From the NCBI GenBank assembly GCA_025345505.1, contig JANVCC010000072.1:2205856-2269855 (forward strand): DNA of 64,000 nt, in the 5' to 3' direction. Position numbers and translations under genes: made by a program. The notes below the pieces were generated by a model. The model saw only the letters and a program-made list of their open reading frames with translations. It made no database searches and had not been told where the DNA came from. This document shows, piece by piece, positions 34,480 through 47,140 of this stretch (position 1 is the stretch's first letter; every line of letters starts with the position of its first letter). Source of the DNA: Todiramphus chloris collaris (taxonomy: Eukaryota; Chordata; Aves; Coraciiformes; Alcedinidae).

Positions 34480-35230
34480 CCCTCGCTTTAACATTGATTT
34501 ATTAAAGACTTGATTCTGATCTTCTTTCACAGCTACGTAATTCCACTGCTTTGTCACCGTCCCAAATGACTAAAATACAATGCGCAGAAGTGGAAAAATT
34601 AGGAGGACTGACAAAAGGTGCACGGGCAGAACATTCATAGATTTGATTTTGATTCTGAAGACCTGATTCTCCCCCTGGTAGAAACCAGGAGGAGTATATT
34701 GAAGTTATGCTGGTAAATATGAGGATAATCGAGACAATGACATATCACAGACTCTGTCTTTTGTTTTATTATAAAAACCTTTCCATTTCTGTGTATAATC
34801 ATGGAGGCTGAGCTCCGGTGACTAACTATGCTTTACAATGATGCAGTGTCGCTCAGCTCCTTCCCCCAAGGGATCCAAGACAACACTATCGAGGTCTGCA
34901 CAGTGAACGAGGACTGCACAAAAAACACCACTGGTAGACTTAGAACAAATTTATGGCAAAAATTAAAATGTTTATATTTTAACATCTCCAGACTTTATTA
35001 GGTGTTCTTTATACAGTCATCTGGTATGTTTAAAGAGTGAGAAATCATATAAAAGGAAATATGGTCATAACTGATTGAAGTAATAAAACCCTGAAACTAA
35101 ATAACATCTCATAACTCATTACACAGCATATATTAGATTTCATTACATCAGTATATGACTTAGTAGTAAATTCTCTTGTTGGTCATAAACCTCTAAAGTG
35201 TTGTCATCCTGAAAAATGAAATTAAAAAAG
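34480..35230. promoter_or_regulatory. AT-rich unique block, weak candidate regulatory element
   Basis: About 750 bases of AT-rich non-repetitive DNA with homeodomain- and MEF2-like words (ACTTTATTAGG, GAAGTAATAAAACC, TTGGTCATAAACC). Composition alone suggests possible constraint. There is no direct evidence of function. Confidence 0.15.
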
Positions 35231-35895
35231 AGGAGAAGACAATGCCAGGACGGTCCGGTGGTGTTCGTACTGTTACAGAACAGCCCCACCTTGTGTTGGG
35301 GTGAACTGGCCTTGATGGGCAGTGCTGGGGGCGGGCAACATGTTTCTCTCTACTGCTGCAATCATGTCCAGGACAAAACTGCCCCTTGACCCAGGGGACT
35401 GGCGTTGCCGGAGGTTCATTTTTCTGTAGGTGACCTGCTGCTCAGCTCGTCACCCTTGCGTGCTGTTGAAGCCACATCCATCTCCAGCACTGAGCAGCTC
35501 CCCAGAGTGCGATGGGTGAGCACACCATCCTGCTCCACGCTGGAGTCGGTCACCGTGCTGGGCTAGTGCTGGTGGAGCAGTGACGTGCCAGCGGGAGCTG
35601 CTGGGGCTGTTGCTCAGCACCTCAGGCTGGGCAGAAGGACGGGGCGCTACCCGCCTGTCCTCCTCACCCTCTGCCAGAGGCTGTGGCACCACACCGGTGG
35701 CACCGGTCCCAGCTCTCACTCACCACCGGGCACAGCCTGAGGCACTGCTGGCAGCTGGTGACTGCAGCTGATGGCTCTGCCAGGTGCCCTAGCCTGCAGC
35801 TGGCTGGGTGGGCAACCAGGCTACTTGCCACTCTCGGAGAGGGCAAATGGCTCAGAGGGATGCCACGGCTGGAGCCCAAGTGAGGCTGTGAGCTG

Positions 35896-35940
35896 CAGCT
35901 GTTGGAAGGGACCTCAGAGAGGCAGCCCACCAACCCATGT
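35896..35940 (-). mobile_element. Possible CR1 3'-end scrap (minus orientation)
   Basis: GTTGGAAGGGACCTCAGAG followed by CCACCAACCC resembles the reverse complement of the CR1 3' end (GGGTTGGACTAGATGA...GGTCCCTTCCAAC). It is only about 45 bases with a gap in the match, so it may be coincidental. Confidence 0.4.
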
Positions 35941-38900
35941 TACCCCATGGAAGCACCAGCGCAGGGGCTTTCCAAAATCCTCTCTCTTTCTGAGGCTAAA
36001 GCATCTCACAACGCTGGGACTGCGCGTCCCGAAGGCTCTTCAGGGTGCTGGTGCCTCCCAGCATCCTTCAAAGGGCTGGGAAGAGAGTTGCTGGTGCCTG
36101 AGTGTCCTCCGTGCGGTCAGTGCCCTGCTTGTGGGTGCAAGCAGGTGGCACCCACCCCCAGGGAGGACAGGACCTGGGGCTCATTCCTGACACAAGCTCA
36201 CCAGACCTCTTGCTCCCCACGCCCACAGCTCCTCTGCGCTACAAACAGCAAATGCTTCAGGGAAACTGTACAAAAACGCACCTTTGAGCTGGGGACAGAC
36301 TCTGGTAAGTGTTTGAGCCACCCAGCTGCAGTGTCATTTTCTTGCAGTCCCCAAAGCTCTTGTCGTGCTGCAGCACACACCAACACCTCATCTGGGGCTG
36401 GCTCCTGCAGCTGCACAGCCCATGTACGAACAGGGGACGAGCCCTGGGGCCAGGCAAGGTGTTTTCCCCCAGAGCCAGCAAGGCTGCAGCTCTTCCCCAC
36501 GTCCTCCTTCCTGTTGGAGTGCCAGGACTGGCATCTGCTCAGCACCCGATGGGCTTCTGCTAGTGAGGTGGGCAGGGGGTCCCTCATCCGAGACTGGCAG
36601 ATGCTGCCAATCCAATTTCCGAGCATCCCTAGGATGATCCCAGTGCAAGCTCCTCGCTGGGGAGCTCATACCCCTACATACAGCACGCCAGAGCTCAGAC
36701 ATAAGGTAGGCTCTGAAACACGTCTGGGACAGCAGCCTGGCAAAGCCAGGCACAAGCAGAGGCTGATGTGGCTCTGGGTGTCAGCTACGATCAGTGACTC
36801 TTCAATTCCCCAAAAGGCTTTTCTGTTGTCTTTTTGTTTCTGAGAAGCAAGCGTCCTTCCTGCATTTGACAGTTTATAACCACCCAGAGCAGCCAATCAG
36901 CAACGGCGCTGTCTGCAACATCTGGGAGACCTTAAGGCAGATCCCAGTCCAAGCTGCACTGATGTCATTGTTTTGCTGGGTGAAGGATGATAACTCTCCC
37001 CACGTGTGTTTACACTCCTTCAAAATAATCCAGTGGTCTTTTTGAAGCCCACTTATGTCAACACATGCTTTATTGTGTCTTAAGTGTTTTCAAAGTACTG
37101 GATGGAAGCAGCTGAAGGATGGAAGCAGCTGGAGGAGAAGTCCCCTTTCAAAGCCTACCTCCTCATGTGCTTTTTGGAGTAGCTTGTTGAATCACTGTAT
37201 CAAGGCTCTGACGGGTGTTTTGGAGGTGTCCAGCCACACCCCTGGGTTCGATATGCATATGAACAGCTAAGTATAAAAATCTCATGAAAAAGATCTCCCA
37301 AAGCTCCAGAGGTGGGGGTGACCACAGCCCTCCTGTCCCTGAGAGACAGCAAGAGCCTGCCTGAAGAGAAGGACAAGGCTGTGCATAGGCAGGCACCCCA
37401 CCAGGAGCCCTGCACCAAGAACCAGCTCCGGGGAACAGCTGTAAACCTGTGAATTGTCCAGCAGAAAACGCTGCTCCCAGCAGAAATTGTTCTCGAGACC
37501 TGGGCAGCAGATGGGGTGAATAACAATGCTCTTTGGGCTACGCCAGGTGAGCTTGGGCTACCATGTGAAAACGTTAAACTACAGATCTACAACCATCAAA
37601 CTACAGATCTAAGCTGTTACATTTCCAGTCTTGTAATGGGAATAGCAGCCTCTCTGTAACGCAGCTGTACCCCTGAAAGGAAATACACTTTGTTACCTTT
37701 TCCCTACAATTTCTTTAATTCTGTTTTTGTTTTTCTTTTTTTTTGTTTTTTTTCCCCAGAAAGATGAAACATCTCTGGCTGCTGCCAGTGCAGACCCAGG
37801 TCCTGACTTCGACCTGCTACAGCCTAAATGCTTCTAGGCAAGGACGATTGCCTCCATAAAGCTCTAAAATGCTGACTTCATCCCTCTTTTGGTACCTTGG
37901 CTTTTGCAATGCACAGAGCAGAGCCGAGCCAAAGCTCATCTGGCAGCGGAATACATTTTGCTTTTTATCAGAGCCACCTCCACACTGCCGTGACAGTCTC
38001 CTGAGCTCCAGCAGGCAGGCTGGGCGCCGAGCATCGCTGGAGACCTGCTTATAGGAGGATGGAAAATTAAAGGTGTTTTCCTCCATCTTCTTCAGGGTGA
38101 GAGACTGCAGCTGAAAAGCATTTAGTATTTGGAGAATTTTTAGTTAGCCGAAGTAAACCAAACATATCTAGCTGCCTTTATGTCTATCTCATAATAGTAT
38201 CTTTTTAAGCTAATACTCCACCAGGGAACACAACTTGCAGACAAGAAATAAAAAAAAAACCCTCTGAAGTGCCTTGAAGAGATCTGAGCTTTGGACTCTG
38301 AACTCTGCTGCTTATAAACAATCATTTCAATCTGCTGGGCCGCAGCGGGAGTATGAGGCTTCACAAACAGGCTTAGGTGTTGTAATACCGAGTGCAGCAG
38401 CGTTTAACTCCATGGCTCACTATCCAGCCTCCCCGTGCAATCCGGAAGATTCAGACACAAAGAACCAGATCTGCAAAGGCCAGCAGGGAACCGCTTTAGG
38501 AACCACTGAGGAGAGGACAGTCCAGCTGTGCTGAGGTACCTCTTTCTGATCTGGTTTCAAGACCCAGATCCCTTTCCCAGCGCAGGAACTGAAGCAGCAC
38601 ACTCTCATAAATCAGCAACAGCAATTCCAGCACGCACTTAGGGTTTGGAAGAAGACCCAGTGCTCCTCTTTCGCTGCAGAGATGCGAGAATGTCGAACCC
38701 AGACCTACCCCGTAGGTGTCGGGACATCTTCTTGAAGCTATTCTTGGGCCAGAGGGCACTTAGATCATGTTCAGGTCCTCTGGAAGCAGGACAAGGACAG
38801 CTTGTGCTCTGCTCATGATCCAGTTCAATGGATGATATTTAAATATTCTTTAGGGTAAACTTAAGCATCAGTGAGTGCCATGAACTTGAGGTTCCCAGAG

Positions 38901-41900
38901 TTAGGACACTCAGGCATCATCCTCTCCAGGGGCCTGCAAAGCACCCTGGCCTTTACCAAATCACCACATACCTCTCTTTCCTCACAGTCCTTCTCAGGGG
39001 TCCCATTTCCTCAAAAGGTATTCAATCATATCTTCTTCTTTCCTCTTCCTAGAGGGCCATCTTTGGTCTACACATAAACGTCCCAACCTCACCTCATATT
39101 CACAACCCCTAAAGCAGACAAAGGTGTCCGAGGTCAACTTATTTTCCCCTATGCTTCTTCCAAATCCCTGCACATGGTTTCCTAACCTTAGGCCTACCCT
39201 GATCCCTCACCCATCCTGTGTTCCTTGGCTTATCTCCTTGGTCCAAGTGCCAGGGCTGGCTCAAGGCTCAGGTACTGCAGGACAGAGCTGAGCGGGGCCA
39301 AAGCCATGAGTGAAGACAATCAGCTGGTGGGAAGTTAATTGTCCAAGAAGGCAAGTGCTTCTAGGCAGGTGGAGTTGGACATTGCCCATGTTTTAAGGCA
39401 GCTTGTAAACCAGCCTAAAAAACAGCTCTAACCAGTCTACTTAAGTCAGAGTCTCTCCTTGTGCAGGTAATTGCACCTTGCAAAGCAGAACAGAGTCAGC
39501 CAAAGGGACTAACAGCCCCACTTACACCCCAGAGAAGATGTCAACTGGTGAACTAATGCATTTGCTTGCTCTGCACTGCGAGGGAAGCCCTTACCCTGAC
39601 CAAAGTTTCAGTCCATGAAATCTGACTGCAAGGGTGCAGCAGCACTGTGGGGAAATCCCAGAGATAATCTTTGATCTTTGTTATCCAGCGAGAAAACGCT
39701 TCAAGTAGGAATGTATTTGCTATATTAATGCTAAAACAGTTCCATTGTAATGACAAGCATGATGTTTCATCAAAATTCTTACGGGATTTATATCTGCTGT
39801 GGCTTTCCTTTGGACAGAGGTTGGATGGAAAACAAGCATATGTTTCTTGTTACAGTGCTGAAAAAAATCCATTGTTTCTGGGTTGACCAATTCAAAACGT
39901 AAAGAAATCAATCTGCCATAACAAACCTGATCTTCAGCAATCAAAACATATTCTTGTGTTTCACTATGCATTTAATAAAAGAACTTCAAGCAAAGCCCAT
40001 GTTCGCTGATGTGATGAAAATTATTTCAAGCTAAAACTGTCATCAAACTGCAGGATTAGCAGTATCAACTCTGACTCTCCATTTGACACATGGAATTTAC
40101 ATGTGCCAAAGATGTTGTGAACTTGAACTCCAAAAAGACCTCAGGAATTTATGGAATCTGTATAGAATTTACATACCAAAAAAAACCCCCAAACTAAATT
40201 AACGAAGGCTTCAAAGTCAAGTTAGGAAATGCAAGATGCGCCATTGCCTTGTGCATTGTCATGACCTGAAGTTGCAGGTTCATGTTTTTCCCAGTAGGAA
40301 CCCCTCTCTCTTGACAAGAATTCTTTTCAGTCCTCTTCAGTTGCTTTCTACACTCCGTACAGGCCACAAATGTATCGGCTTCTTTGTAAATATTTCTGCA
40401 CTTAGTATCAGAGGAATAAGAATTGTGAAGTCTTTTGGAAGTCTGTGAGAATCCCAGTGAGATTTGCTCCTGGTACCACCACCTGTAGTATCCCTTGTGT
40501 GTATGGATGAATATGGACATTTTCACCTAATTTTCAGAACAGATCTACTGAACCTAGACATGGATGTGATTGCTCTGCTCATCTGCAGACATAGGCCCAA
40601 GCACCATGTATTAAACATGGATCAAAATAGGGAGTTTCTGTGAGGTTCAACTGTCTTGCTCAGAAGAACCTCATGAAAGCAGAAGAAAACACAATTCTTT
40701 TCCCCTCTAGTAATTTCACTCCCCTGTTATCAAGCTCTTCTTGAAGATGAAGCTGTTTTACAGATAGCAAGCTTACAGCTGCAGTCCTGAGTCATTCCCT
40801 GAGGAGCAAACAGCCTGGACAAGGAATACGGCAGGACCCCACAGAGCACTGCACATGTGGGATGGAAGCATTGCAAGGCAATTTTCAAGTCCACTCCTTC
40901 CCATCCCAGTATTTTTAAGGATAAACGCAAGGATTCAAAAATGGGAATTGTACCAATCCTTCAACTTGTCACCAGCAAGATTCAGATCTTTCATACAAGA
41001 AACCTGTTTCTTTTAGCTACAGATTACTGCTAGTAGCTCAGTGTGCACAGAGAAGAACACCAGAAGGTGAAATATGAAGTGTCTTCCGTACTACTCATCT
41101 ACTAGCCAACAATGCAAGCATCTAAATCTACCATCCTATCTTCTAGGTAAGAGTTTACAGTCTCCAACAGAAAGCTGCTACAGCTCCTGGTTCCCAGGCA
41201 ACCAATACCTCTTTTACCCTCACCTCCTTCTTCTCTGTTTCGCACTACTTTTAGCTTCTTATGTCTCAAAGAATACACAATGATCTCTGCCAAAACCAAA
41301 ACCACGTATTTTCCTTACTAACACCATTCTAAGATACAATGAAATATCATTTGTTGAACTTTTTCAAAATCCTTCAGTAAGAGACTACTACACATTATGG
41401 GAATTTGAAGTTAAAAAATGATCAGTCCAAGTCAGAAGTATCTGAAAACACACCTAAATAAAAGCTGTCAAAACCCCTCAGCTTCAGTGAACAGGCACAC
41501 TCTTAACATGGCTTTCTTTCCTCTCCCTCCCTTGAGTTGCTATAAAGATCACCTGGAAACTCTTTAATTAACCTGTACTAATTGCTTCTGAATCTTAAAA
41601 TGTTAAATTTGAGAGCAAAGAGGTCAGTGACTTCAGGTATGTTAGACCAATTGGAGCATGACTGCTTTGTACTCCACTCAAAGGTGAGCCTGATTTTAAG
41701 GGCCTGATGCTAACAAAACCCTTTTCTCTGAATCAAGGAATTTTTGAGAGACTTTTGAACCACATCAAACTAAATCCAAACCTATGGTCAAGTAAGCAGG
41801 TGTTGTCTTTCTCTAAAATTCTAGCTTTTGTGGAAGTCTGACCAGCTGGGCCTTTCAAGTGATACTTTCATTGGATAATTAAGACTTCTAATATTATTCT

Positions 41901-42682
41901 AACAAATAATGAGATAGTTCTTATTCCAGGAAAAAGTAAGTGTTCTCATAATTTCATAAACAGAAGCATGAAACTTTCCCATTTGTCTCTTGGATGAAAA
42001 TTAGAAGGTTCTCAAAAATACATGACATCACATGTGCTTCAAGATTTTACTATAGGAGATGGAAGAAACCTCACATTGCTAAAATAATTTTCCCATAGAC
42101 TTTTATGGAATATTGATGATGCAGATATTTTTTTGCAGCATTTTGTTTTACTTCATCAACTGTCAAGTTCTGAAATAAATATTATACCCAGGGATCACTG
42201 TACCCATCCTACAGATGTAAGCAGATGAGAGTTCACAATAGAGCAATCAGCAAAGCTAAAAGACAGTTTACATTCTAACTTCTAACCCAGTATTGTATTT
42301 ATCTGGTCATACCAATTCAAAAGTGCAGATGTGGTTTGCTCTGTATTTGGTTTTGTTTTTTTTTTTTCTAAACCTCTCTAGCTGTTAGTCAAGGGATTCT
42401 TGCAGCTGGCAGACAAGCACACACAAGAAATAAAAACCAAACCATAGGACTAATCACGCAACACTGTGCACTTCACACAGAGAACTGCACAACAGGCTTA
42501 GAACTTCACACGTAACACCTGAAACTGTCTCAACACTACCATTAAACTATGGAAGACCAAACGCAAGGTCTTCAGCCAGCAAAGAACAATATTTTCCACA
42601 TACAACTGAATTCCTTCTCTTTTTAAGTAGAGCCTGAATTCCATGTGTATTTCTAATGCTATTACGTCTGATCCTTTAAAAA

Positions 42683-42815
42683 CACAGCCCTGGATGTGTT
42701 TAAAGAAAGGCTGGATGTGGCACTTAGTGCCATGGTCTAGCTGATGTTGTAGTTTGAAGTCATAGGTTGGACTTGATGATCTCAGAGATCTTTTCCAGCC
42801 TCATTAATTCTGTGA
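42683..42815 (+). mobile_element. CR1 LINE 3' end fragment
   Basis: Starts near ACACAGCCCTGGATGTGTTT and carries the diagnostic CR1 terminal phrase GTTGGACTTGATGATCTCAG followed by TCTTTTCCAGCC and the end word ATTCTGTG (42807-42814). It is severely 5'-truncated, as is usual for CR1, and diverged. CR1 is the dominant LINE in birds and other reptiles, which supports the avian assignment. Confidence 0.92.
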
Positions 42816-43434
42816 AAATTCTTCACACCAATCGCTGGAAACAACAGCATGCTTTAGGCCATGAAAAAAACCCCAAAACCACGGGAAGTTACTTACATTG
42901 TCGAGAGCACATCAGCAAACCACTTTTACCCTTTGAAAGGATAAAAAGTCTTAATAAGCTGAAGTGAGACAGTCATTATGGTTTATATGAGCATAGTCTT
43001 TTAAGCCTTAACACTGTATACGGTGTAAAAACCTAGTGAAACATTTCCCAACACTGTGATTAAGTAATCCTCTGTATTTTCCATTACTGTAAATGCATGC
43101 AATTATATGCACAGAACATTACATGCATGAGTCCATTGTAAGGTCAAGCATTGGTCCCTTACTACTGTCTCCACGGGGAGAAGTGATGAAGGAAATGAGC
43201 AACCTCTTTTTAATTTAACTGAGCAACTAGCACCAACAGCCTTGCGTGTTTCTTACCTAACCCTACAACTGCAGAAAACAGCTGTACTACAGAAAAAAAA
43301 AAGAGCAGGAATCAAAAAGCTGGAATGAAGACTCTAAGATAATATGTAATGTATATGCTCATAGGAAAGATCTGAACATTAGCTTGTTAACATTTACAAA
43401 GAAGCCTTCCAAGTAGATTTTGTACTTCGATGTG

Positions 43435-43440
43435 TTTATT
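43435..43440 (-). terminator. UQCRB: UQCRB poly(A) signal AATAAA
   Basis: TTTATT on the + strand is a canonical AATAAA on the gene strand, about 137 bases after the UQCRB stop codon. It is the first canonical signal downstream, so the 3' UTR is predicted to be about 150-170 bases. Confidence 0.75.
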
Positions 43441-43577
43441 TTAGTTGGATGAACAGAGTCAATGAACAAACTGAAACAGTATTCTGCAGCCTTGCATTTG
43501 CCTCCCTGTAGACTTGGATAACCAAATGTTTAAAAATATCAGAAATACGTGGATATTTGCGTGAAGTAGTTCAACAG

Positions 43578-43655
43578 TTACTTCTTGTTCCATGCTTCTC
43601 TTTCAAGTCTTTCACGAATTACTTCTTTTAGGTATGGTTCAAGATAACGCTTATC
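43578..43655 (-). CDS. UQCRB: UQCRB coding exon 4 (terminal)
   Basis: Acceptor TTTTTCAG at 43663-43656, then 25 codons and a TAA stop. It encodes the C-terminal helix and tail [20 protein letters not shown] ending AWNKK, the hallmark C-terminus of complex III subunit 7 (human ends in REEWAKK-type residues). Phase 0 matches the exon 3 donor. An Arg sits at residue 87, where vertebrate orthologues more often have an aromatic or Phe/Tyr-type residue; this is probably a lineage substitution or an error worth checking. The helix faces the matrix side of the complex. It closes a 109-residue protein. Confidence 0.96.
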   Translation of the reverse strand, partial: DKRYLEPYLKEVIRERLEREAWNKK

Positions 43656-44842
43656 CTGAAAAAGAGGAGAATGTATTTAACTTACAGGGAGGTCCAGGAA
43701 CATCTCAACCCATTCCTACAGATTACTCATTTCTCATTCTCAGATTTGACTAAAACCCAACCTAAAAAAAATCCCAACAAACGAACAAACAGAAATAGAC
43801 CAAAAAAAAAACCCCAAAACAAAACATTACTTACTCTGAAAGAGCAAACTTTATATCTGCCAAGTCTACAATACCAAGTTCTTTACTGCAGCAACCACTA
43901 ACTCCTAAAGCCTTGCCAGCATTAACAAGCAGTGCTGCTTCCAGCTATACCTTTAGAAACAACGCTCTTCTGGCAGATACCCAAATGTCCAGGATCCACT
44001 TTAATTAGTTCAAAGTCCAAATATAAGAGTCTGGAGAAACTCATTCTGAACTTAACTTCTAAACAGTGCTGCAAATTTGGATTCCACAGAGCACCTTAAC
44101 TGTGTTTAACACTTGCAGACTAAACTGCTGCTTAAGGAATGACACAAGCAGTTATTCAATGCAGCAATTACCTAAATACGACAAATAAGACCACAAGAGA
44201 CAGCCTCTGCTTATACAGAGAAATATAATACCCATGTACTACCCTATAGTCAAAAGTTTAGTGATAAGATTCTTCTCTGCCTGGTAATTTGGAGAAAGCA
44301 GAGATGGACAGTAATGCAAAGTGTGTGAAACAATCCACTACAAAAAAAAAAAATTAGTTACATCTGAAATGGAAGGTGTAGTTTGTTTCTCACATTCTAA
44401 GACAACACTTAATTTAATGCAAGATTTCCCTTTATTTTTCCTTGGCCTCTTCATGAATAAAAGCTCTGGCTTGAGATTTTCTATAAAATTAAGAAATTAA
44501 TCAGAAAGGGAAAAGACCTTTTATAAGAACTTCAAGTTAGTTACGGTGAATTTCTTTATCTGACAGCTTAGAAATATTTTGTCTGAATACAAACAATGTG
44601 CTATGGCTCTGAGCTGTATTTTAAGCTTTTGCCATCTTGAGAAATCTTCTACTTTCGACTGAAAAACATTTTCAACAGGAATCAAAAGCTGTGTTTTACA
44701 GAGGTATCCTACGAGATACACACTCATTTACTCATTCTAAAGAAAATGCAAGCGTGTGTGTCTGAAGAGAATGAAGGTCCCAAAGACCAGTCATAGCAGA
44801 GGCACTGAAGACCTCCACCCTGGAAACACTCTGTACACATAC
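43656..44842 (-). other. UQCRB: UQCRB intron 3
   Basis: Bounded by GTATGT (donor) and CAG (acceptor) on the minus strand. It contains A-rich short tracts but no recognised transposon or alternative exon. Confidence 0.9.
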
Positions 44843-45009
44843 CTCTTCATACTTCACCCACTGGTCTTTCGGAAGGATCTGATGTTTCAGGCTTAGGTCA
44901 AGTGCTCGCTTTATGCGAAACATTCTTTCATTGTAAAGATGTTCTGGAAGTCTCTTCAGTGCTTCTTTTACATCGTCATCTTCATACAACGTATCATCTC
45001 GCATTAATC
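44843..45009 (-). CDS. UQCRB: UQCRB coding exon 3
   Basis: 167 bases between acceptor TGTAG and donor GAG|GTATGT. It encodes residues about 30-84: [55 protein letters not shown]. This is the core of the UCR_14kD (Qcr7-type) family; the acidic DDT.YED.DV and the basic [10 protein letters not shown] helix are the family's most conserved parts and contact cytochrome b and neighbouring matrix-side subunits. It starts in phase 1 (completing the Gly of KLG) and ends in phase 0. Near-identity to the human protein leaves no doubt about the gene. Confidence 0.97.
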
Positions 45010-46055
45010 CTACACCAAGAAGATTTTACAACATCACTGAATAAATGTTCTTCTGTAAGAGTTAAGATTGACACCGTTGTTTCTATGTAACACAAGTAAA
45101 GTATTTCCCTGGCAAAATTAAAAAGAACCACCAAACCAATCTAGAAGAAAAAGACTAACTGCTCACAGAAAATTAACACTGCCTTATGCATACTCTGTTT
45201 ATGTGTTTTTACTTCTTTTCTTAAGGAGGAAAAGGGTAAAAGAGTATTTAATTCAATGTGTTTCATAAGAGAGTATATATACACACATATACAGAAGAAT
45301 AACTACTCTGGATCTGAGGGGTGAAGAATCATTCTGTAAACTCCACTATGCATAATGACTAGATCTCCACTATGTAAAGTGGAGTACTGATTAAGCTATG
45401 TAAACCTGAAGCTAGATGTTTGTCCACTTGCTGGTTCGCTCCCACACAATCCCAAATCAGAAGTTAAGTCAGAGACAAGTACCTTGTCTTCTCAAAGGAC
45501 AAGAACACTGCCCCGCTGTTGGTGGAACAAAGGACTCCCAAAATTCAACTGACCCTGCGTAAAGCTTCAGTATGAACAAAGACAAAACTTTATTTCTGTA
45601 GCATTCCAAGATTGGTGAAGATTACAGGAGTATACCTGCTGATTTGTGGTTAAAGGTTTTGGCAACAGTCTTCCAATAAAACTGAAATTTCTCTTGAGCC
45701 ACATATTCTTGAATTCAGTTTTGTAATTCATTTAAAAGGCAGAAGTATGGCTGCTGGTTTAATCACTAGAATAAATTCAATGTTTCTCCTCAGTTTTTAG
45801 TCACATACCCAGAACAGCAGCAAAAAGTATAAACGTCTTTAAGAATTTCAGGATTTAAAAAGAACACTGCATTTCTGGAGCTTATTCCTAAGCTTAGTCT
45901 CCTATGGTTGCCTTGCAATTATTTTCTAACTTCTCCAGGGCAGCTATGTCAAGTTCCTTTAAGTGATTTGCTCATACTGCAGTCAGCAGTTTATTACAGC
46001 CTCTGAGTATTAAGATCCTCTTGTCCTTCAAGAGCAGTTCTGCCACCTAAAGAGT

Positions 46056-46345
46056 TGTCCTGGGTTCAGCTAGGATAGGCTTAATTTTCACCAGAAGCTG
46101 GAAGGGACCAGAGCCAGGCTAGACAACCAAACCAGCCAATGGAATATTTGATACCCCTGATGTCATGCCCACCATGCAACGGGGTGGGGGAGCTGGCTGC
46201 GGGAAGCTTGAGAAATGCTGAGCAGCCAGGCCAGGCAGCAGGTCCCAGCTGGGGAGCAGTTGTAGGGTATATCACTAGTTTTCTCTATTACCAGTATTAT
46301 TGTTATTACTGGTGTTTCTTCTCTCATTGTATTGTTCTGAGTGGT
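46056..46345 (+). mobile_element. Degraded solo LTR of an ERVL-like endogenous retrovirus
   Basis: Begins TGTCCTGGGTTCAGCTAGGA, the 5' end of a common avian LTR. It retains the AACCAGCCAATGGAATATTTGATACC-like segment in parts, a GC-rich centre, and a 3' part with TTATTGTTATTACTGG and a C/T-rich end. It is shorter than usual, so internally deleted. No gag, pol or env sequence and no second LTR are present nearby: a solo remnant without coding capacity. The family name is a judgement from general resemblance. Confidence 0.7.
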
Positions 46346-46349
46346 GCCA

Positions 46350-47140
46350 TAGGCCCACGTGAACCTCATGAGGTTCGACAAGGCTGAGTACAAGGTCCCA
46401 CACCTGGCTCAGGGCACTCCTTGGTATCAACACAGGCCAGGGGATAATGGGATTGAGAGCAGAACTGTGGAGAACTGGTGGTGCGCTGGATATGAACTGG
46501 TCACGTGCACCCACAGCCCAGAAGGCCAACTGTATCCTGGGCTGCAACAAAAGTAGTGTGGCCAAGAGGCTGAGGGAGTTGATTTGCCCCCTCTACTCTC
46601 CTCTCGTGAGATACCAGCTGTGCCACTGAGTTCAGCTCTAGAGCCCTCAGCACAAGAAGAACATGAACCTGTTGGAGCAGGGTCCAGGAGGGCTGCACAA
46701 ATGATCAGAGAGCTTAGCACTTCTGCTGTGAAGAAAGGAGAGTTGTGGTTGTTTGGCCTGGAGAAAGGAAAGCTCCAGAGACACCTTATTGCACCCTTTC
46801 AGTCCTTAAAAGGGGCCTATAGAAAAGATGGTGAGAATCTTTATATCGGCGTCTGCTGTGACAGGACAAGGGGGAATAGGACTAAAGGAGGATAGATTTA
46901 GACTACATATAAGTATGAATTTTTATTTTGTTTTTTTACAATGAGGGTAGTGAGACACTGGCCCAGGTTGCCCAGAGTGGTGGTAGGTGCCCTGTCCCTG
47001 GAAACATTCAAGGTCAGGTTGGATGGGGCTGTGAGCAACCTGGTCTAGTGGAAGGTGTCCCTGCTCACTGCCGGGGGGCGGACTAGATGGCTTCTCAAGG
47101 TCCTTTCAACCAAAAAAGGTGCTATGATTCGAGTGCAGGT
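46350..47140 (+). mobile_element. CR1 LINE fragment (ORF2 3' end and 3' UTR)
   Basis: About 790 bases in + orientation. In order: GAACCTCATGAGGTTCGACA, AAGGCCAACTGTATCCTGGG, GTGTGGCCAAGAGGCTGAGGG, AATGATCAGAGAGCTTAGCA, TTGTTTGGCCTGGAGAAAGG, TGACAGGACAAGGGGGAATA, ACAATGAGGGTAGTGAGACA, GGAAACATTCAAGGTCAGGT, GGCGGACTAGATGGCTTCTC and a terminal GCTATGATTC. This is typical CR1 wording, with frameshifts and stops that abolish reverse transcriptase coding. It follows directly after the LTR remnant, inside UQCRB intron 2 and antisense to the gene. It is younger-looking than the 29.8-30.7 kb element. Confidence 0.93.

Larger units (their letters stand above)
30746..42680. other. Intergenic DNA between GDF6 flank and UQCRB; no gene seen
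   Basis: About 12 kb of mostly unique sequence. I recognise a 50-bp tandem duplication (32.2 kb), a short CR1-like scrap (35.9 kb), an unusually long stop-free frame at 35902-36843 without recognisable protein similarity, and AT-rich unique stretches (32.9-33.2 kb and 34.5-35.2 kb). No RNA gene or exon can be supported. Confidence 0.7.
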
